Source: Hippasteria phrygiana
Lineage: Eukaryota; Echinodermata; Asteroidea; Valvatida; Goniasteridae
DNA: 64,000 nt
Reading direction: 5' to 3'
Assembly: GCA_037893225.1 (NCBI GenBank)
Contig: JAZGUH010000331.1
Location: 124,001 to 188,000, forward strand
Every line of letters begins with the position of its first letter. The stretch's first letter is position 1. The translations under genes were made by a program, and so were the position numbers. The notes under the pieces were generated by a model. The model was not told the origin of the DNA. It ran no database searches and was given only the letters and a program-made list of their open reading frames with translations. This document shows positions 43,701 to 52,014 of the stretch, in pieces.

Positions 43701-44670
43701 TGACATTGAGCTTAGTTTTCTCCTAACAAGGATGTATAATTCAAAGGGTTATACCTTTTTGGCCAATATATGACTTTTCTCAAATTTGACAATTTTTGGC
43801 ATCCATATTGGCCGCCATCTTGAATTTGGTACATGGTAGCAAAATAGAAGAATACTTGAAAGTATTTTGTAAGGGTAAAAACATATATCAAATCATTTCA
43901 TTCATGCCATTATCATAATTTTTGGCTGATAAATACGATTTTTCTCAAATTTGACCACTTTTGCTGGCCATATTGGCCGCCATCTTGAATTTGAAGCATG
44001 ATAGCAAAACGAGAATACCAGAAATGAATTTGTAAGGGTCAAAAACATATATCTAACAATTATATTTATGCTTTTATCATATTTTTTGGCTGATATATGA
44101 CTTTTCCCAATTTTGACAATTTTTGGCGGCCATATTGGCCGCCATCTTGGATATTGCCAGAGCATCGGGTTTTTCACTGTTAACATCCCAAATGTGTTTA
44201 AGGACCTCAAAACACACCAGAAAAAGTTGGTGTGGATTAGTTCGGGGGGGGGGGGGGGTGCACGGGGGGTCCCCCATACATACTCCACTAAGGAATAAGC
44301 TACAGAAACAACAATACATCAAATTAAACTTGTAACCTGTACTTTCGAGACAAACCATAATCTTAGTTTTCAGTTCCAACTATTCCCCTCTCTCCCTGTT
44401 GTGGTGCCATGTTATTAATGACTGTCGTGTCTTTTTCCCAGGACTCCTAAACAACTGGCTTTTGGACAAATTGGCCTGGTACCCCAACCCCCAGATATCG
44501 CCATACACCCGAGCGGCACCCCTGACATGGCTGAAGTAGCTAGACGACTATCACCATACCGTCCGCCAGCTTCTCCGTCCCTGTATCCGAAGACCGCGAA
44601 ACAAGAGAGAGCTGATCGTATGAGGCGACACTCTCGCAGCCCCTCTCCTGCACCCATCAACCGAACATAG
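31663..44670 (+). CDS. Membrane-anchored IgGFc-binding-domain protein, four coding exons
   Basis: Coding exons are 31663-31723, 39841-41247, 42218-42305 and 44442-44670, with GT-AG junctions in phases 1, 1 and 2. The total is 1785 nt, giving 594 residues and a TAG. In order: signal peptide (MMRPIVQLVVLILGVNG, residues 1 to about 21); an IgGFc-binding N-terminal domain opening GREFIFAYAENY and including GNRCAFIPEGVISCDHLVEM; one membrane helix (about 491-510, VIYICAGVAVAAIIL); and an 80-residue basic Pro/Ser-rich tail with SPYRPPASPS and RMRRHSRSPSPAP. The domain is named from human FCGBP and is often found in secreted or mucus proteins. IgG binding cannot be assumed in an invertebrate. A single-pass receptor or adhesion role is inference from the layout. 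No vWD or TIL repeats are present. Confidence 0.87.
31724..34450. other. Intron 1 of the IgGFc-domain gene, first part
   Basis: Apart from the antisense frame at 32453-32749 it holds an AAAC microsatellite (32411-32436) and AT-rich sequence with no recognisable element. Confidence 0.4.
32453..32749 (-). other. Unrecognised exon-like frame, antisense in intron 1
   Basis: On the minus strand an open frame reads WDNGTQSGARKTWVANRL, then YVWRQSECPDVNASV and FHHFWVNITHYGRIFTLGPW. The Trp/His/Asn-rich, glycosylation-sequon-bearing composition looks like real extracellular protein and unlike the random frames around it. A possible donor CAG/GTTAGG ends it at 32549. I could not name the family. It may be an exon of an overlapping gene or a processed or transposed fragment. 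Confidence 0.35.
34461..34757. repeat. 21-bp minisatellite (CCGACCCGGGTACCCGAGTAT)
   Basis: Some thirteen to fourteen units follow one another, two of them shortened to 12-13 bp (CCGACCCGAGTAT). The core CGGGTACCCG is a perfect palindrome, so the whole array can fold. A related CGGGTACCCGGGTACCCG occurs at 35020-35037, and GTGCATYY/AAATGCAC phrases flank both (34458 and 35084), which may be the ends of one foldback element. The period divides by three, so frames remain open on both strands. Confidence 0.9.
35117..35286. mobile_element. 170-bp MITE with TTAA target site
   Basis: The ends GGGCCGGTCACACTGGCCAC and GTGGCCAGTGTGACCGGCCT are inverted repeats continuing into GATAACGA / TCGTTATC. 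TTAA flanks both sides (35113-35116 and 35287-35290). A TTAA target is typical of piggyBac-type elements. No transposase is present. Confidence 0.85.
35291..36136. other. Intron sequence, AAT microsatellite
   Basis: An (AAT)n tract lies at about 35740-35771. CAGGGAACCAGACTA (about 35855) recurs at 38500. No gene seen. Confidence 0.4.
36138..38169. mobile_element. 2.0-kb foldback element, GGGGCCGTCCATAAAGTACG ends
   Basis: The left end GGGGCCGTCCATAAAGTACG (continuing TACG) and the right end CGTACTTTATGGACGGCTCC are inverted repeats. Both have inward C-rich tracts and a GTACGCATRS-type motif. ACAAC lies just outside each end (36132-36136 and 38170-38174), a possible short target duplication. 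A second, nested inverted pair sits inside (36864-38003). No transposase was found. Confidence 0.7.
36864..38003. mobile_element. Nested foldback with TTAGGCCAA ends
   Basis: Left end TTAGGCCAAAAGACAATTGT followed by TTGGTTGTCC and GACCGCCCGCCCCTA. The right end is the inverse (GGGCGGGCGG-type with GGACAACCAAACAATTTTTT and TTGGCCTTA). The interior shows no coding domain. It was probably inserted into the element at 36138-38169. Confidence 0.65.
38232..39655. repeat. Composite inverted repeat with R38 copies 2 and 3
   Basis: The left part (38232-38700) and right part (39310-39655) share inverted segments. These include ATGGCACCTGGTGTGCTGTC with ATGACAGCACACCAGGTGCC, GATTGTCGGCCGACAAT in both, and the CAAAAGCAAATG / CATTTGCTTTTG region. 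Identity is patchy. The spacer holds a separate MITE (38833-39074). It ends about 185 nt before exon 2 of the IgGFc-domain gene. Confidence 0.75.
38833..39074. mobile_element. 242-bp MITE with long perfect inverted ends
   Basis: GCCTTTTAGAGGTATGGCGG and CCGCCATACCTCTAAAAGGC are terminal inverted repeats continuing, with one indel, for about 45 bp (ACACAATAGGAG...GGGCGCTATTTGATTTGG). TA flanks both sides, consistent with a Tc1/mariner-type target. The arms are almost identical, so the insertion looks young. Confidence 0.82.
39841..41247 (+). CDS. IgGFc-domain gene exon 2 (IgGFc-binding domain)
   Basis: Acceptor CCATTTCTAG (ends 39840), donor TACG/GTGAGA at 41248, 1407 nt. The junction codon gives Ala, then RTNVGREFIFAYAENYRPN. 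The domain continues through EVVTVTITSTVHG, VPVSPDLDM-like IPVSPDLDMVAI, LLNGKADLTGTRVLSNKPI, HLVEMLPPFSQWGRKFVLMP, YRVIAGRSNTEVTV, FEVAVDQSDFMQSDHPVQVV and FVAIAYGFAKMNSYAWPAG. These are the standard segments of the IgGFc_binding domain. About ten cysteines could form disulfides. The single large exon is unbroken, which supports an active gene. Confidence 0.93.
41630..41815 (+). repeat. Dispersed repeat R38, copy 4
   Basis: ACACGATTGGTAATCCTCCA opens a segment nearly identical to 38250-38410, ending at the palindrome TTTCCAACGATTTCCAGCTG and its inverse. In intron 2 of the IgGFc-domain gene. Confidence 0.75.
41827..41932. repeat. 106-bp GC-rich hairpin
   Basis: TAGCCTTTAGTCAAGGCGCG with CGTGGCTA on the left, and TAGCCACGCGCGCCTTGGCT with AAAGGCTA on the right, are inverted, with one mismatch in the stem. 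The loop is about 50 nt. A possible MITE directly abutting R38 copy 4. Confidence 0.7.
42218..42305 (+). CDS. IgGFc-domain gene exon 3 (transmembrane helix)
   Basis: Acceptor TTCCTTTTAACAG, donor CGAA/GTAAGC, 88 nt, phase 1 in and 2 out. It encodes YVIYICAGVAVAAIILQKMF then SHFVIKRT: a hydrophobic helix followed by basic residues, as in a type I membrane protein. If the donor is not used the frame ends at once with AAG-TAA, giving a short-tailed form. Confidence 0.8.
42306..43500. other. Intron 3 of the IgGFc-domain gene, first part
   Basis: No confirmed exon. A 39-nt segment (42946-42984) after TTCAAATTTCCAG is in phase with exons 3 and 4 and could be a cassette exon; see the findings. Otherwise unremarkable. 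Confidence 0.35.
43504..43670. repeat. Poly-G/C repeat family G1, copy 2
   Basis: CCAACGGCGGCGGAAC on the left, a run of about 25 C (43540-43565), then GGAAGTTCCGCATAAAGAAA, CCCGGCCGGCACCGGCGCTA and GTGTTCCGGCGCTGTT. The same order as 12536-12680; the ends are approximately inverted. Confidence 0.6.
43745..44160. repeat. Three 163-bp tandem repeats with YY1-like sites
   Basis: Units each contain GGCCGCCATCTTG (at 43811, 43976 and 44137), preceded by CATATT and a TGACTTTTCYCAAWTTTGAC-type stretch and followed by GTAAGGGTMAAAAACATATA. Spacing is 165 and 161 bp. GCCGCCATCTTG is the inverse of the classic YY1 core AAGATGGCGGC. In intron 3 of the IgGFc-domain gene. Confidence 0.85.
44442..44670 (+). 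CDS. IgGFc-domain gene exon 4 (cytoplasmic tail and stop)
   Basis: Acceptor TCTTTTTCCCAG, 229 nt to TAG at 44668-44670. In the phase set by exon 3 it stays open for 75 codons: TPKQLAFGQIGLVPQPPD, then MAEVARRLSPYRPPASPS and RMRRHSRSPSPAPINRT. The tail is rich in Pro, Ser and Arg with PxxP-type motifs. No known signalling domain was seen. The phase agreement and clean end support it as the terminal exon. Confidence 0.75.
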
Positions 44671-44819
44671 GGTCATGCTGTCGAATTTAGACGAGAGAGG
44701 GGGGATGTCATAGCCATTTCTCAAACCTGGGTTCGGATTGGGGTCTTGGTTCCATTTCCACCTATTCCCAGCTCTATTGTCACTCTGAAGCCAAACAGGT
44801 TCAAAACAGAGTTTGTATT
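44671..44819. other. 3' flank of the IgGFc-domain gene
   Basis: No AATAAA within this stretch; the polyadenylation site was not located. Confidence 0.35.
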
Positions 44820-44985
44820 AAGTCATCACAAATCGCTAGTCACATCCCAAGTCTGGTCTCCAGCCAAGTCACAAGCTATTCAAACGAACGGTGACAAAAG
44901 CATTTCCGTGTCATTGTTCATCCCCTGTAGCTTGTGATTCGACTTGTGATTCGACTTGTGGTTGACTTGATTACAACTCTGGTTC
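44820..44985. repeat. Foldback element F15, copy 2 (eroded)
   Basis: CGACTTGTGATTCGACTTGT with TTGACTTGATTACAACTCTG matches the right arm of 15057-15338, and TCATTGTTCATCCCNTGTAG is shared too. The left arm is only partly preserved. Confidence 0.6.
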
Positions 44986-45710
44986 AAAATTTAAAACTTT
45001 GACGTAGGGCCTATATGTAGCAAAAAGCCCTGATCTAACCACATTGGGGGCCTAAAATTATGGAAAGCCAAAGCTAAAGTGCGGGTTGTGTGAATGGCTT
45101 AGTTGTATACTCAAATCAGCTTTCGCGGGTGTATAGATTGGTTTCCGGTGTCTAATAGATATCAGACTCCCTACAAAATTCCCACTTGTTAAGATTATAA
45201 TGTGCATGCTCAGTAAGCCCCGAATACAAAACAATGAGAAGTAGGCCCTACAGGGTAAAGGTGGGGATTACAATGAGAAATAGGGTTAGTTTGGGGGTTA
45301 GGGTTTAGTGTAGGGTTAAGGGTTGGGATGGGGTTAATTAAAGGTTATGTCATTGCCAAAAATTGTTCTGTTCATTATAAAAGCGCACTTTTGTTGCAAT
45401 GCATCATGGGTATAAAGAGTCGGGTATTCATGCGAGTCGGATATTCATATGAAACCGGACCCTCCGTCATCGTTCTGACTTCGAATATGTTGACCGGCAG
45501 TTCATACTAATTTACATAAACGCGTAGGAATTCCTCCGGGTGTATGCTAATGTTTTATATTGATGTACCCATAATGCATTTGCAATGTTCACAGCTACTG
45601 CGAAAACGCCCCCATTCAACAAAATAAATGTCTGCATCATGCAAACGTATTAACAAGGATTAAAACAGCATGCAACTCGTACAAACACAGTATAATTACT
45701 AGTGGCGTAA
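44986..45710. other. Intergenic; degenerate GGGTTA stretch
   Basis: GGGTTAGTTTGGGGGTTAGG and further GGGTTA-like hexamers at 45280-45340. No gene seen. Confidence 0.4.
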
Positions 45711-45878
45711 AGTTAACTACGTCGGGGGGGGGGAGGGGAGGGGGGCGCCATTTGAACTCTTGAAATGAACAAAAAAGAATTTAAGCCGCAGTTAATTTAC
45801 TTGCAGTACCCCCTTGAAAAAAATGTGTGTACCCAAGGTGCCCCCCCCCCCCCACACTCACAAGAAGTTACGCCAAAC
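45711..45878. repeat. Poly-G/C MITE-like repeat
   Basis: AGTGGCGTAAAGTT on the left and AAGTTACGCCAAAC on the right are roughly inverted, with G runs inward on the left and C runs on the right. It resembles the CAGTGGCGTAG family but no target duplication was found. Confidence 0.5.
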
Positions 45879-46498
45879 ACGTTTACATTTAACTCGTTTT
45901 TCATAAATACTTTTCTATTGTTAGGTTACTCGTGGTTTTGCATGCATGTCTTATTTGGGGCCAAATTTGAGGCTACATTGCCTGATATCGATTTTTAGCC
46001 ACATTTTGATCTTATATCTTTAAAAAGGCAAAAATGAAAATCAACAGTTAAATATGAACGTGTTGCCACTGATCATTACAGCGTTATCCTACCAGCTGCG
46101 GTGTATCGTGAATTTCAGACTCGGGCTCATACGGGCTCATTGGTATATAGTATTGCACATGCCCAAGTGAAGATAACAGAGGAATCCCACAACGACAAGT
46201 TTAGCGCCGATCTGGCACTTCCGCGTTTGAAAACGAGGATCTCAATGTCACAACTTTATGCTGATCGTGGGCCTGCACTGCCTTTGATGGCCTGATTAAT
46301 TGATGCATGAATGAATGTGCTGAAAAGCGTTGTTTTGTTTGCCACTGACATTCTCGCTTTCAACCCGGAAGTGCACAGAAGGGGCTAATGTGAAATTCCC
46401 CTATTAGGAGAGGTTTAACAAATAGTAGGGGAAAGAGTCCGATTTTCAGAGGAGTCTGATTTTCATATGACACGGGTCCCAAGACATATACATATATA
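45879..46498. other. Intergenic, no gene seen
   Basis: No recognisable coding frame or repeat. Confidence 0.35.
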
Positions 46499-46823
46499 CA
46501 GGGTGGTAAAAAATCGGAACGGCATACTTCCGCTACCTTTAAAGAAGAAAAATGATACTAAGACCTCCTGATTCAGTAGTTTTTGCTGCAGAGCCTATTT
46601 TGTGAAGCAAAGTCGGGGGTCAGTTGGTCCCGAGATACTATCATCATCCTCTTTTCTGCATAGAACAAATGGCCAAGTGACCCGACCTTGCTTCACAAAA
46701 ATGGCTCTGGAGCAAAAACTACTGTCCGAATCGGAAGGTCTAATATAGTATCCTCCATCGGTACAGATGGTTTGACTCTAAAAGGTAGCGGAAGTATGCC
46801 GTTCCGTTTTGTCTACCACCCTG
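46499..46823. mobile_element. 325-bp MITE with TA target (Tc1/mariner-like)
   Basis: CAGGGTGGTA with ATCGGAACGGCATACTTCCG on the left, and CGGAAGTATGCCGTTCCGTT with TACCACCCTG on the right, form the inverted ends. TA flanks each end (46497-46498 and 46824-46825). An inner inverted pair AAAACTACTG / CAGTAGTTTTTGC is also present. No transposase. Confidence 0.8.
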
Positions 46824-47117
46824 TAGCGGAAGCCATTCCCCTCCATTAATAATTGGTTAAATAATTATTATACTGACAGTAAATCCCCTGTTCTCATGCA
46901 TGTCACCTTGTAGTACAAACATGCCGCAAGCATGGTTTATAAATCCCTTTTCTATTTGTATTAAAAGGGGGTGGAGTTGTCGGCTGTAGGTTTACTCATG
47001 CAGCAGGGGGTTTTTTTTTTTTTTTTAAATACACGTAGAAGGAAATCCTTATCAAAAGAGCATATGTACGAAAATCATTCCTCCAATATAACCCACTAAC
47101 AACGTTCTGAAGAAAGC

Positions 47118-47619
47118 AGGGGCGGATCCAGGATTGCGGGGGGGGGGGGGGGACACACTTTCTCAACGTTGGTGGCGCCATTTAACCTCTTTGTTTTGTT
47201 CTTACCCATACATGCAAAATAAGACCTGATTGGGCCACTGATCTCTATATAAACTGGATAGCTCATTGGCCATTGCGCGCTGTACAAGCAACTGAAGCCA
47301 ACAGCCGCCATATTACCACTCCCAATTTGCCACTGATCGCTATGTAAGGAGAACGAGGATGAAAGGAGACCCTGGGGACAAGGTTGGAAAACCTGTTGTA
47401 TTGGGAGTGATAAAATGGCGGACGGTGGCCCCAACTTGAACAGCCGATGCGCTATCCAGTTTACATAGAGATCAATGGATAGGGCTTCTGCTTTTCTGGT
47501 TTGCAACTTTATAAAGGCGTAGGCCCCTACAAGCAAAAGAAAACTTTGGGAACGAGAGGGGGGGGGGGGGGGGGGGAGTGGGTTTCGACCCCCAAACCTC
47601 CCTCCTCTGGATCTGCCCC
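47118..47619. mobile_element. Poly-G foldback, GGGGCGGATCCAGGA ends
   Basis: Left AGGGGCGGATCCAGGA followed by a G run; right TCCTCTGGATCTGCCCC preceded by CCCCCAAACC and a G run (47559-47577). The inverted ends suggest a 0.5-kb non-autonomous transposon. An inner inverted pair, TGGCCACTGATCTCTATATA with TTTACATAGAGATC, lies at 47230-47475. No clear target duplication. Confidence 0.6.
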
Positions 47620-49915
47620 GGGAAAGATTGGTTAGAAAATGGTTTCAAACGATATTTAATATGTAAATAAACTAAAGCATGGGACATTCTCCAAGAAAAT
47701 GTAGAAAATGTTCGATATTTTTGTTACACAGTATTAGGGAGACACCACTGGTCTGCCTCTGATGGCATCGAGCTGTGGCTCATGAATCTGGAAATGTGCA
47801 TTAACATAAAATTTAATATCAAATTTAACAAGTTAATACTCAAGAAGTACTATAGGGGCATGAAAAATGTATAGAGCCATGGAAATACATGTATTATTAC
47901 CAAACAACTCATTCTTAATAAATCCCACTGTGTGGTCCCTTCAAGCCTGGTTCCCGCGCCCTCCATTCTGAGCAGACATTTTTTGTGCGTTGTATAAAAA
48001 ACAAGGTAAATTTGCAGATAGTATTATTGCAAAAGGTTCACATGTATTGTAAACAAATATATACTCGAGGCTTTAAAAATAATATAGGTCATACTTTTAT
48101 CTTCAAGCAAACTTGAACCCTCGTTCCTGATTGGTCTGTCCATAACAACAGTGTGGCATTAACCTGTGTAGCACGGTCTATATTGCACCCCGCGTGTACC
48201 AAATGTATTGTGCGTTTTTCTTTGCGCGATATATTCAGATTTATTGTATAAAACAAAATTCGTGCAATGCCTGATAAGAATAATTTCATGAGGTGACAAG
48301 TGTAATGTCCCTTTCCACTCGGCGCACTCGTAAATATTCATTATTTGTTTACTATCGCATAGTATGGCTAGTATGAAAGGCCCAACAGTACACAAATGAA
48401 GAATAGTTATAAGGCTAATGATTACAAAAATATTATTTGATACAAAAATAATCAACAAACACGACAGAATACTTCCTAAACATGTTTTTTTCTTATGTAA
48501 TGAGGGTGTTAAAAGGATTGTTTTGGTAAAACATGTTGCCAACCACGGCTTCAATTTATGTTCTTGTGGCAGCCCATACAAAATGGCGCTCAATGTTAAC
48601 AAACAATAGAATGGTCTCCAGTAGATAATTTTGATCTGTCCTGACGTAGTACGCCTAAGTGTTGCTCATTACAATGTGGCAGAACCAGGGCATATGTGTT
48701 TAATTTTTCAAACTGTTGTAGGCCTACATCTATGTATTTTATTGTTAGGCCAAGTTAAAAAAAAAACCTGTGTTTATTCCTGCACGTAGGCCTATACGTA
48801 GGCCTATCCACGTGTTGGCGATTGTCGCGCACAAAGGAAGGCGCTAAGACTCTACAACGAATTTCACTCACGTGAACAAAATAGATAGAGCCGTTGACTA
48901 TTCTCCCAGTATTGCTTACTGTCAAAAAATACATTTCTAAGGCAGCCAAGTGTCATGACCATGCACAACGAATCTCGTCATCCTCAAACGCACTGCATCC
49001 GTGGTGCCGAAATCGATGTAGCCCATAATTCGCGCACAGCGCAAAGTCATTACGTCACACTCTACGGGCCCCGTGGAACCATATTTAGTTACTAACTGAT
49101 TTACTTGATAAAAAAATGGAGAAAGGTGATGCGCGAATATTGCCTACGCGCCGATATAGATGGTCCCACGACACTATGCACGTGCCTTTTTATTCCGTAT
49201 CTGTGGCACGTCCATCCTCACCGATAGTGGACACAGCGTACGCATTCGATGTGGATCATCTTTACTGTGCGTTATATATAAGTTTGCCTGAAGATAAATA
49301 CGTTATGTTTTGTGAAACACGAAGAATGTAGTGCGCCTGTGTCGCATGTAGGAGACACCATAGATATGGAATAAACATACTAGATCAGCAGCGCGTACAT
49401 ACGCGCCCATTCACTGTGCGATAACTGGGCGCCATTTTTGTGGTCTCCCATGGACGCGCAAACAACTAACGTAAAGTAAAGCCTGGTTTCTATATCATCG
49501 CAATGAACGCCGACAGCACGCAAGATGGCAAGTCGCAGACGTTGGGGCAGAGGCGGTTCTGACGTCATTCGGCTGAAAATTTTCAACAAAATGGCGTCCG
49601 AATGCTTGAAAATATCTCACTGAAATGGCGTTTTTTGGTACTTCACACTTTTCTGAAAGCTGAACTGATATTTCATTTCGATATATTTCAATTACGGGCA
49701 GCTATTTTACTTACATTGATGCTCATATTTCTTGGTCAAAGGATAAAATGGGTCAAATTTGTGGAACTCAAGCGGTGAGAGACATCGTTGAATGCACGGC
49801 ATTCTATCAGTATGCGCGTTTTTCCTCCAGCACGTGATCCTCCATGCAAGACCGCGCGTCTGAGCTGCATGTGCTGCCTATCTAGTCTTTTTCATAGATA
49901 TCAAAAGAATAAATA
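47620..49915. other. Intergenic, no supported gene
   Basis: Open frames (48159-48602 minus, 48418-48609 plus, 49116-49331 plus) give no family I recognise, and no splice context supports them. Confidence 0.35.
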
Positions 49916-49961
49916 CCATAGATATCAGAAGAATATATATTTATTCTTCTGATATCTATGG
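49916..49961. repeat. Perfect 19-bp hairpin
   Basis: CCATAGATATCAGAAGAAT and its exact inverse, with an 8-nt AT loop. A partial extra copy (CATAGATATCAAAAGAAT) lies just upstream at 49891. Located 35 nt from the tRNA-like relic. Confidence 0.85.
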
Positions 49962-49995
49962 ATATATACTGCGTTTTCTAAGTGAACAAAGAAAC

Positions 49996-50068
49996 TGGCA
50001 GGAGCGGGATTTGAACCAGCGACCTCCGGAATACCGTACCGGCGCTCTACCAACTGAGCTATCTTGCA
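49996..50068 (-). tRNA. tRNA-like sequence, degenerate (pseudogene or SINE head)
   Basis: On the minus strand the box A region TAGCTCAGTTGGTAGAGC and box B GGTTCAAATCC are intact and 73 nt fit the tRNA length. The acceptor stem has two mismatches, the T stem one, and the anticodon loop lacks the usual U33, so an amino acid cannot be assigned. A genomically encoded CCA-like end (TGCCA) is just acceptor sequence. It is more likely a pseudogene or tRNA-derived SINE head than a working tRNA. Confidence 0.6.
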
Positions 50069-51673
50069 CTATGTTGGCTGTCTCCCAAATTGTCAGTATC
50101 TTTGTTCGGATGGGCGCTTTTTTATTAACTTTAAAATAACTACATGAACAGTCTAATGCTTTGAGTATAATGTAACAGAGACGTGTGAAATTTTCTGGGG
50201 CAAATTTGATTACGTATTCACATTAGTTATTAGTGACGCAATTGGCTATTTTCCAAAGAGGACTCTTTTGCCATAGATGACGTATCTAGCGAAATGGACA
50301 TTCCGAGGGCAGGGTTCCTTTCAGTTACATAATTTGTCTTTGGGGTTGGCTTGATTTAGGGACTATGGGGAAGGGGTTCGACCAGTATTCAGACATTGCC
50401 TTGTTCAGTTTGTGGTTAGTGATTGCAGTCATGTTTAACGCAGAGTAAAACATCTTTATTGTGATCTTTTTTGTTCTGCATCAAGAAAGTGTTATAACTC
50501 AAAGAGATTATCGAGAGAATAAGAACTCTCCCATACCGGAAAATTCTGAGGGTAAATTTCATCCAGTTTAAAATGTGTGCCCATAGACTTCAACAAGTGG
50601 ATATTAAAATCAAATGGTCATAACGTCAGGAGAAAACCCTGAGTAATGCCATTTACCTTGGTAAAAACCAACCTCAAATCAAACACCCTATTACATCCTA
50701 ACGAATGAAGATTTGCACCAACACATTTTACAGTTCTCTTTTACATAATACTCAAAGCGTCATCATATTCATGAAGTAATTTTAAAGTTATTAAAAAAAC
50801 AAAAGTAGGAATATTTTATGTGAGACACAGATACACTACATTATTCCATGTTCCATTCGCGCTCGTGGGATAATTAATATACCTTGTTATGCAACGCCTG
50901 AATAAATCCCCGCCATCTGATTGGTGGATCGTCGATCACGCGCGTTGAATTATTCGTACCAACGCACGGCACCGCAAGAATAGAAGTTCTATTCAACGGT
51001 ACGCGTTAAACAGAACTTCTACAATTCCACGGTTACACTATTGGTGGCGCTACACCGCGGCTGTCATTCACACAAAATGGCATTCGATGTTCGCGAATCA
51101 CCGTATTACGAAAGCCGGATAGTGCCACTGAAAAGGGATGGATATATTTGTTTGCAAACGAGCGAGAAAACAAAATTTTGAAGGGGGGATCAACTCATTT
51201 CCCACTGGTACAATTCTTTTTTTTTAATCCAGGCGGCCCCCAGCGGGGACGCTAAATGTGTTTAAGTTTAACTTTGCCTAATAAAGCATTCCGGGTGCGG
51301 TATCATGCTCAACAGTGTGGAAATAACCGAGGTGCTAGGCATTACTGGACATGTCGTGTAAATTCGAATGGTGGTGTCCATTTCCGAAAAAACAAACATG
51401 TATAGAGCCTATATAAAAACGCAGACAGGTACATCGTATCATATAGCAAACGTACTGACTGTAAGCCTAGAAGACCAGACAAAAATATCCAACCGTTTAC
51501 AAGGGTAATGGTTACAATGATGTGTAACGTGCCCGATGTAATATGACATTACTGTGTTGACCGCGTTTGCCATAAAATTATGGGGACATGCGAAAAGATT
51601 GTCATGTAGTAGGCAGCTCCCCACGAAACGTACATGTTTGTAGTGTGGAATATGCCTATTTTGATGAATATTT
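50069..51673. other. Intergenic, no gene seen
   Basis: AAGAATAGAAGTTCTATT and AACAGAACTTCTAC (50976-51022) form a small inverted pair. No other structure and no recognisable gene. Confidence 0.4.
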
Positions 51674-52014
51674 GGCTGTTTTGGAAACTTTTCCAAAACA
51701 GCCCTTGTTTTCGTTAAGATTTTTTTTTTTTTCTTTTTTTTTTTTTTGGCTGTTTCGGAAGTTTTCCGAAACAGCCTTTGTTTTCGTTAAGATTTTTTTT
51801 TTTGGCTGTTTCGGAAGTTTTCCGAAACAGCCTTTGTTTTCGTTAAGATTTTTTTTTTTGGCTGTTTCGAAATTTTTTCGAAACAGCCCTTGTTTTCGTT
51901 AAGATTTTTTGGCTGTTTCGAAAGTTTTTCGAAACAGCCCTTGTTTTCGTTAAGATTTTTTTTTTTTTCTTTTTTTTTTTTTTTGGCTGTTTCGGAAACT
52001 TTTCCGAAACAGCC
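51674..52014 (+). repeat. Six stacked 5' terminal hairpins
   Basis: Hairpins at 51674-51703, 51748-51776, 51804-51832, 51860-51888, 51911-51939 and 51985-52014. Each is followed by TTGTTTTCGTTAAGAT and T runs. Arms vary (TTTTGGAAA, TTTCGGAA, TTTCGAAA), always with the matching change on the other arm. Confidence 0.92.

Noticed and set aside
45280..45345. Telomere-like GGGTTA repeats
   Set aside because: Degenerate and short; spacing is irregular, so no interstitial telomere is claimed.
48159..48602. 147-codon minus-strand ORF
   Set aside because: No family resemblance and no splice or regulatory context; opposite strand also open.
49996..50068. Functional tRNA gene
   Set aside because: Acceptor, T-stem and anticodon-loop defects; called only as a tRNA-like relic.
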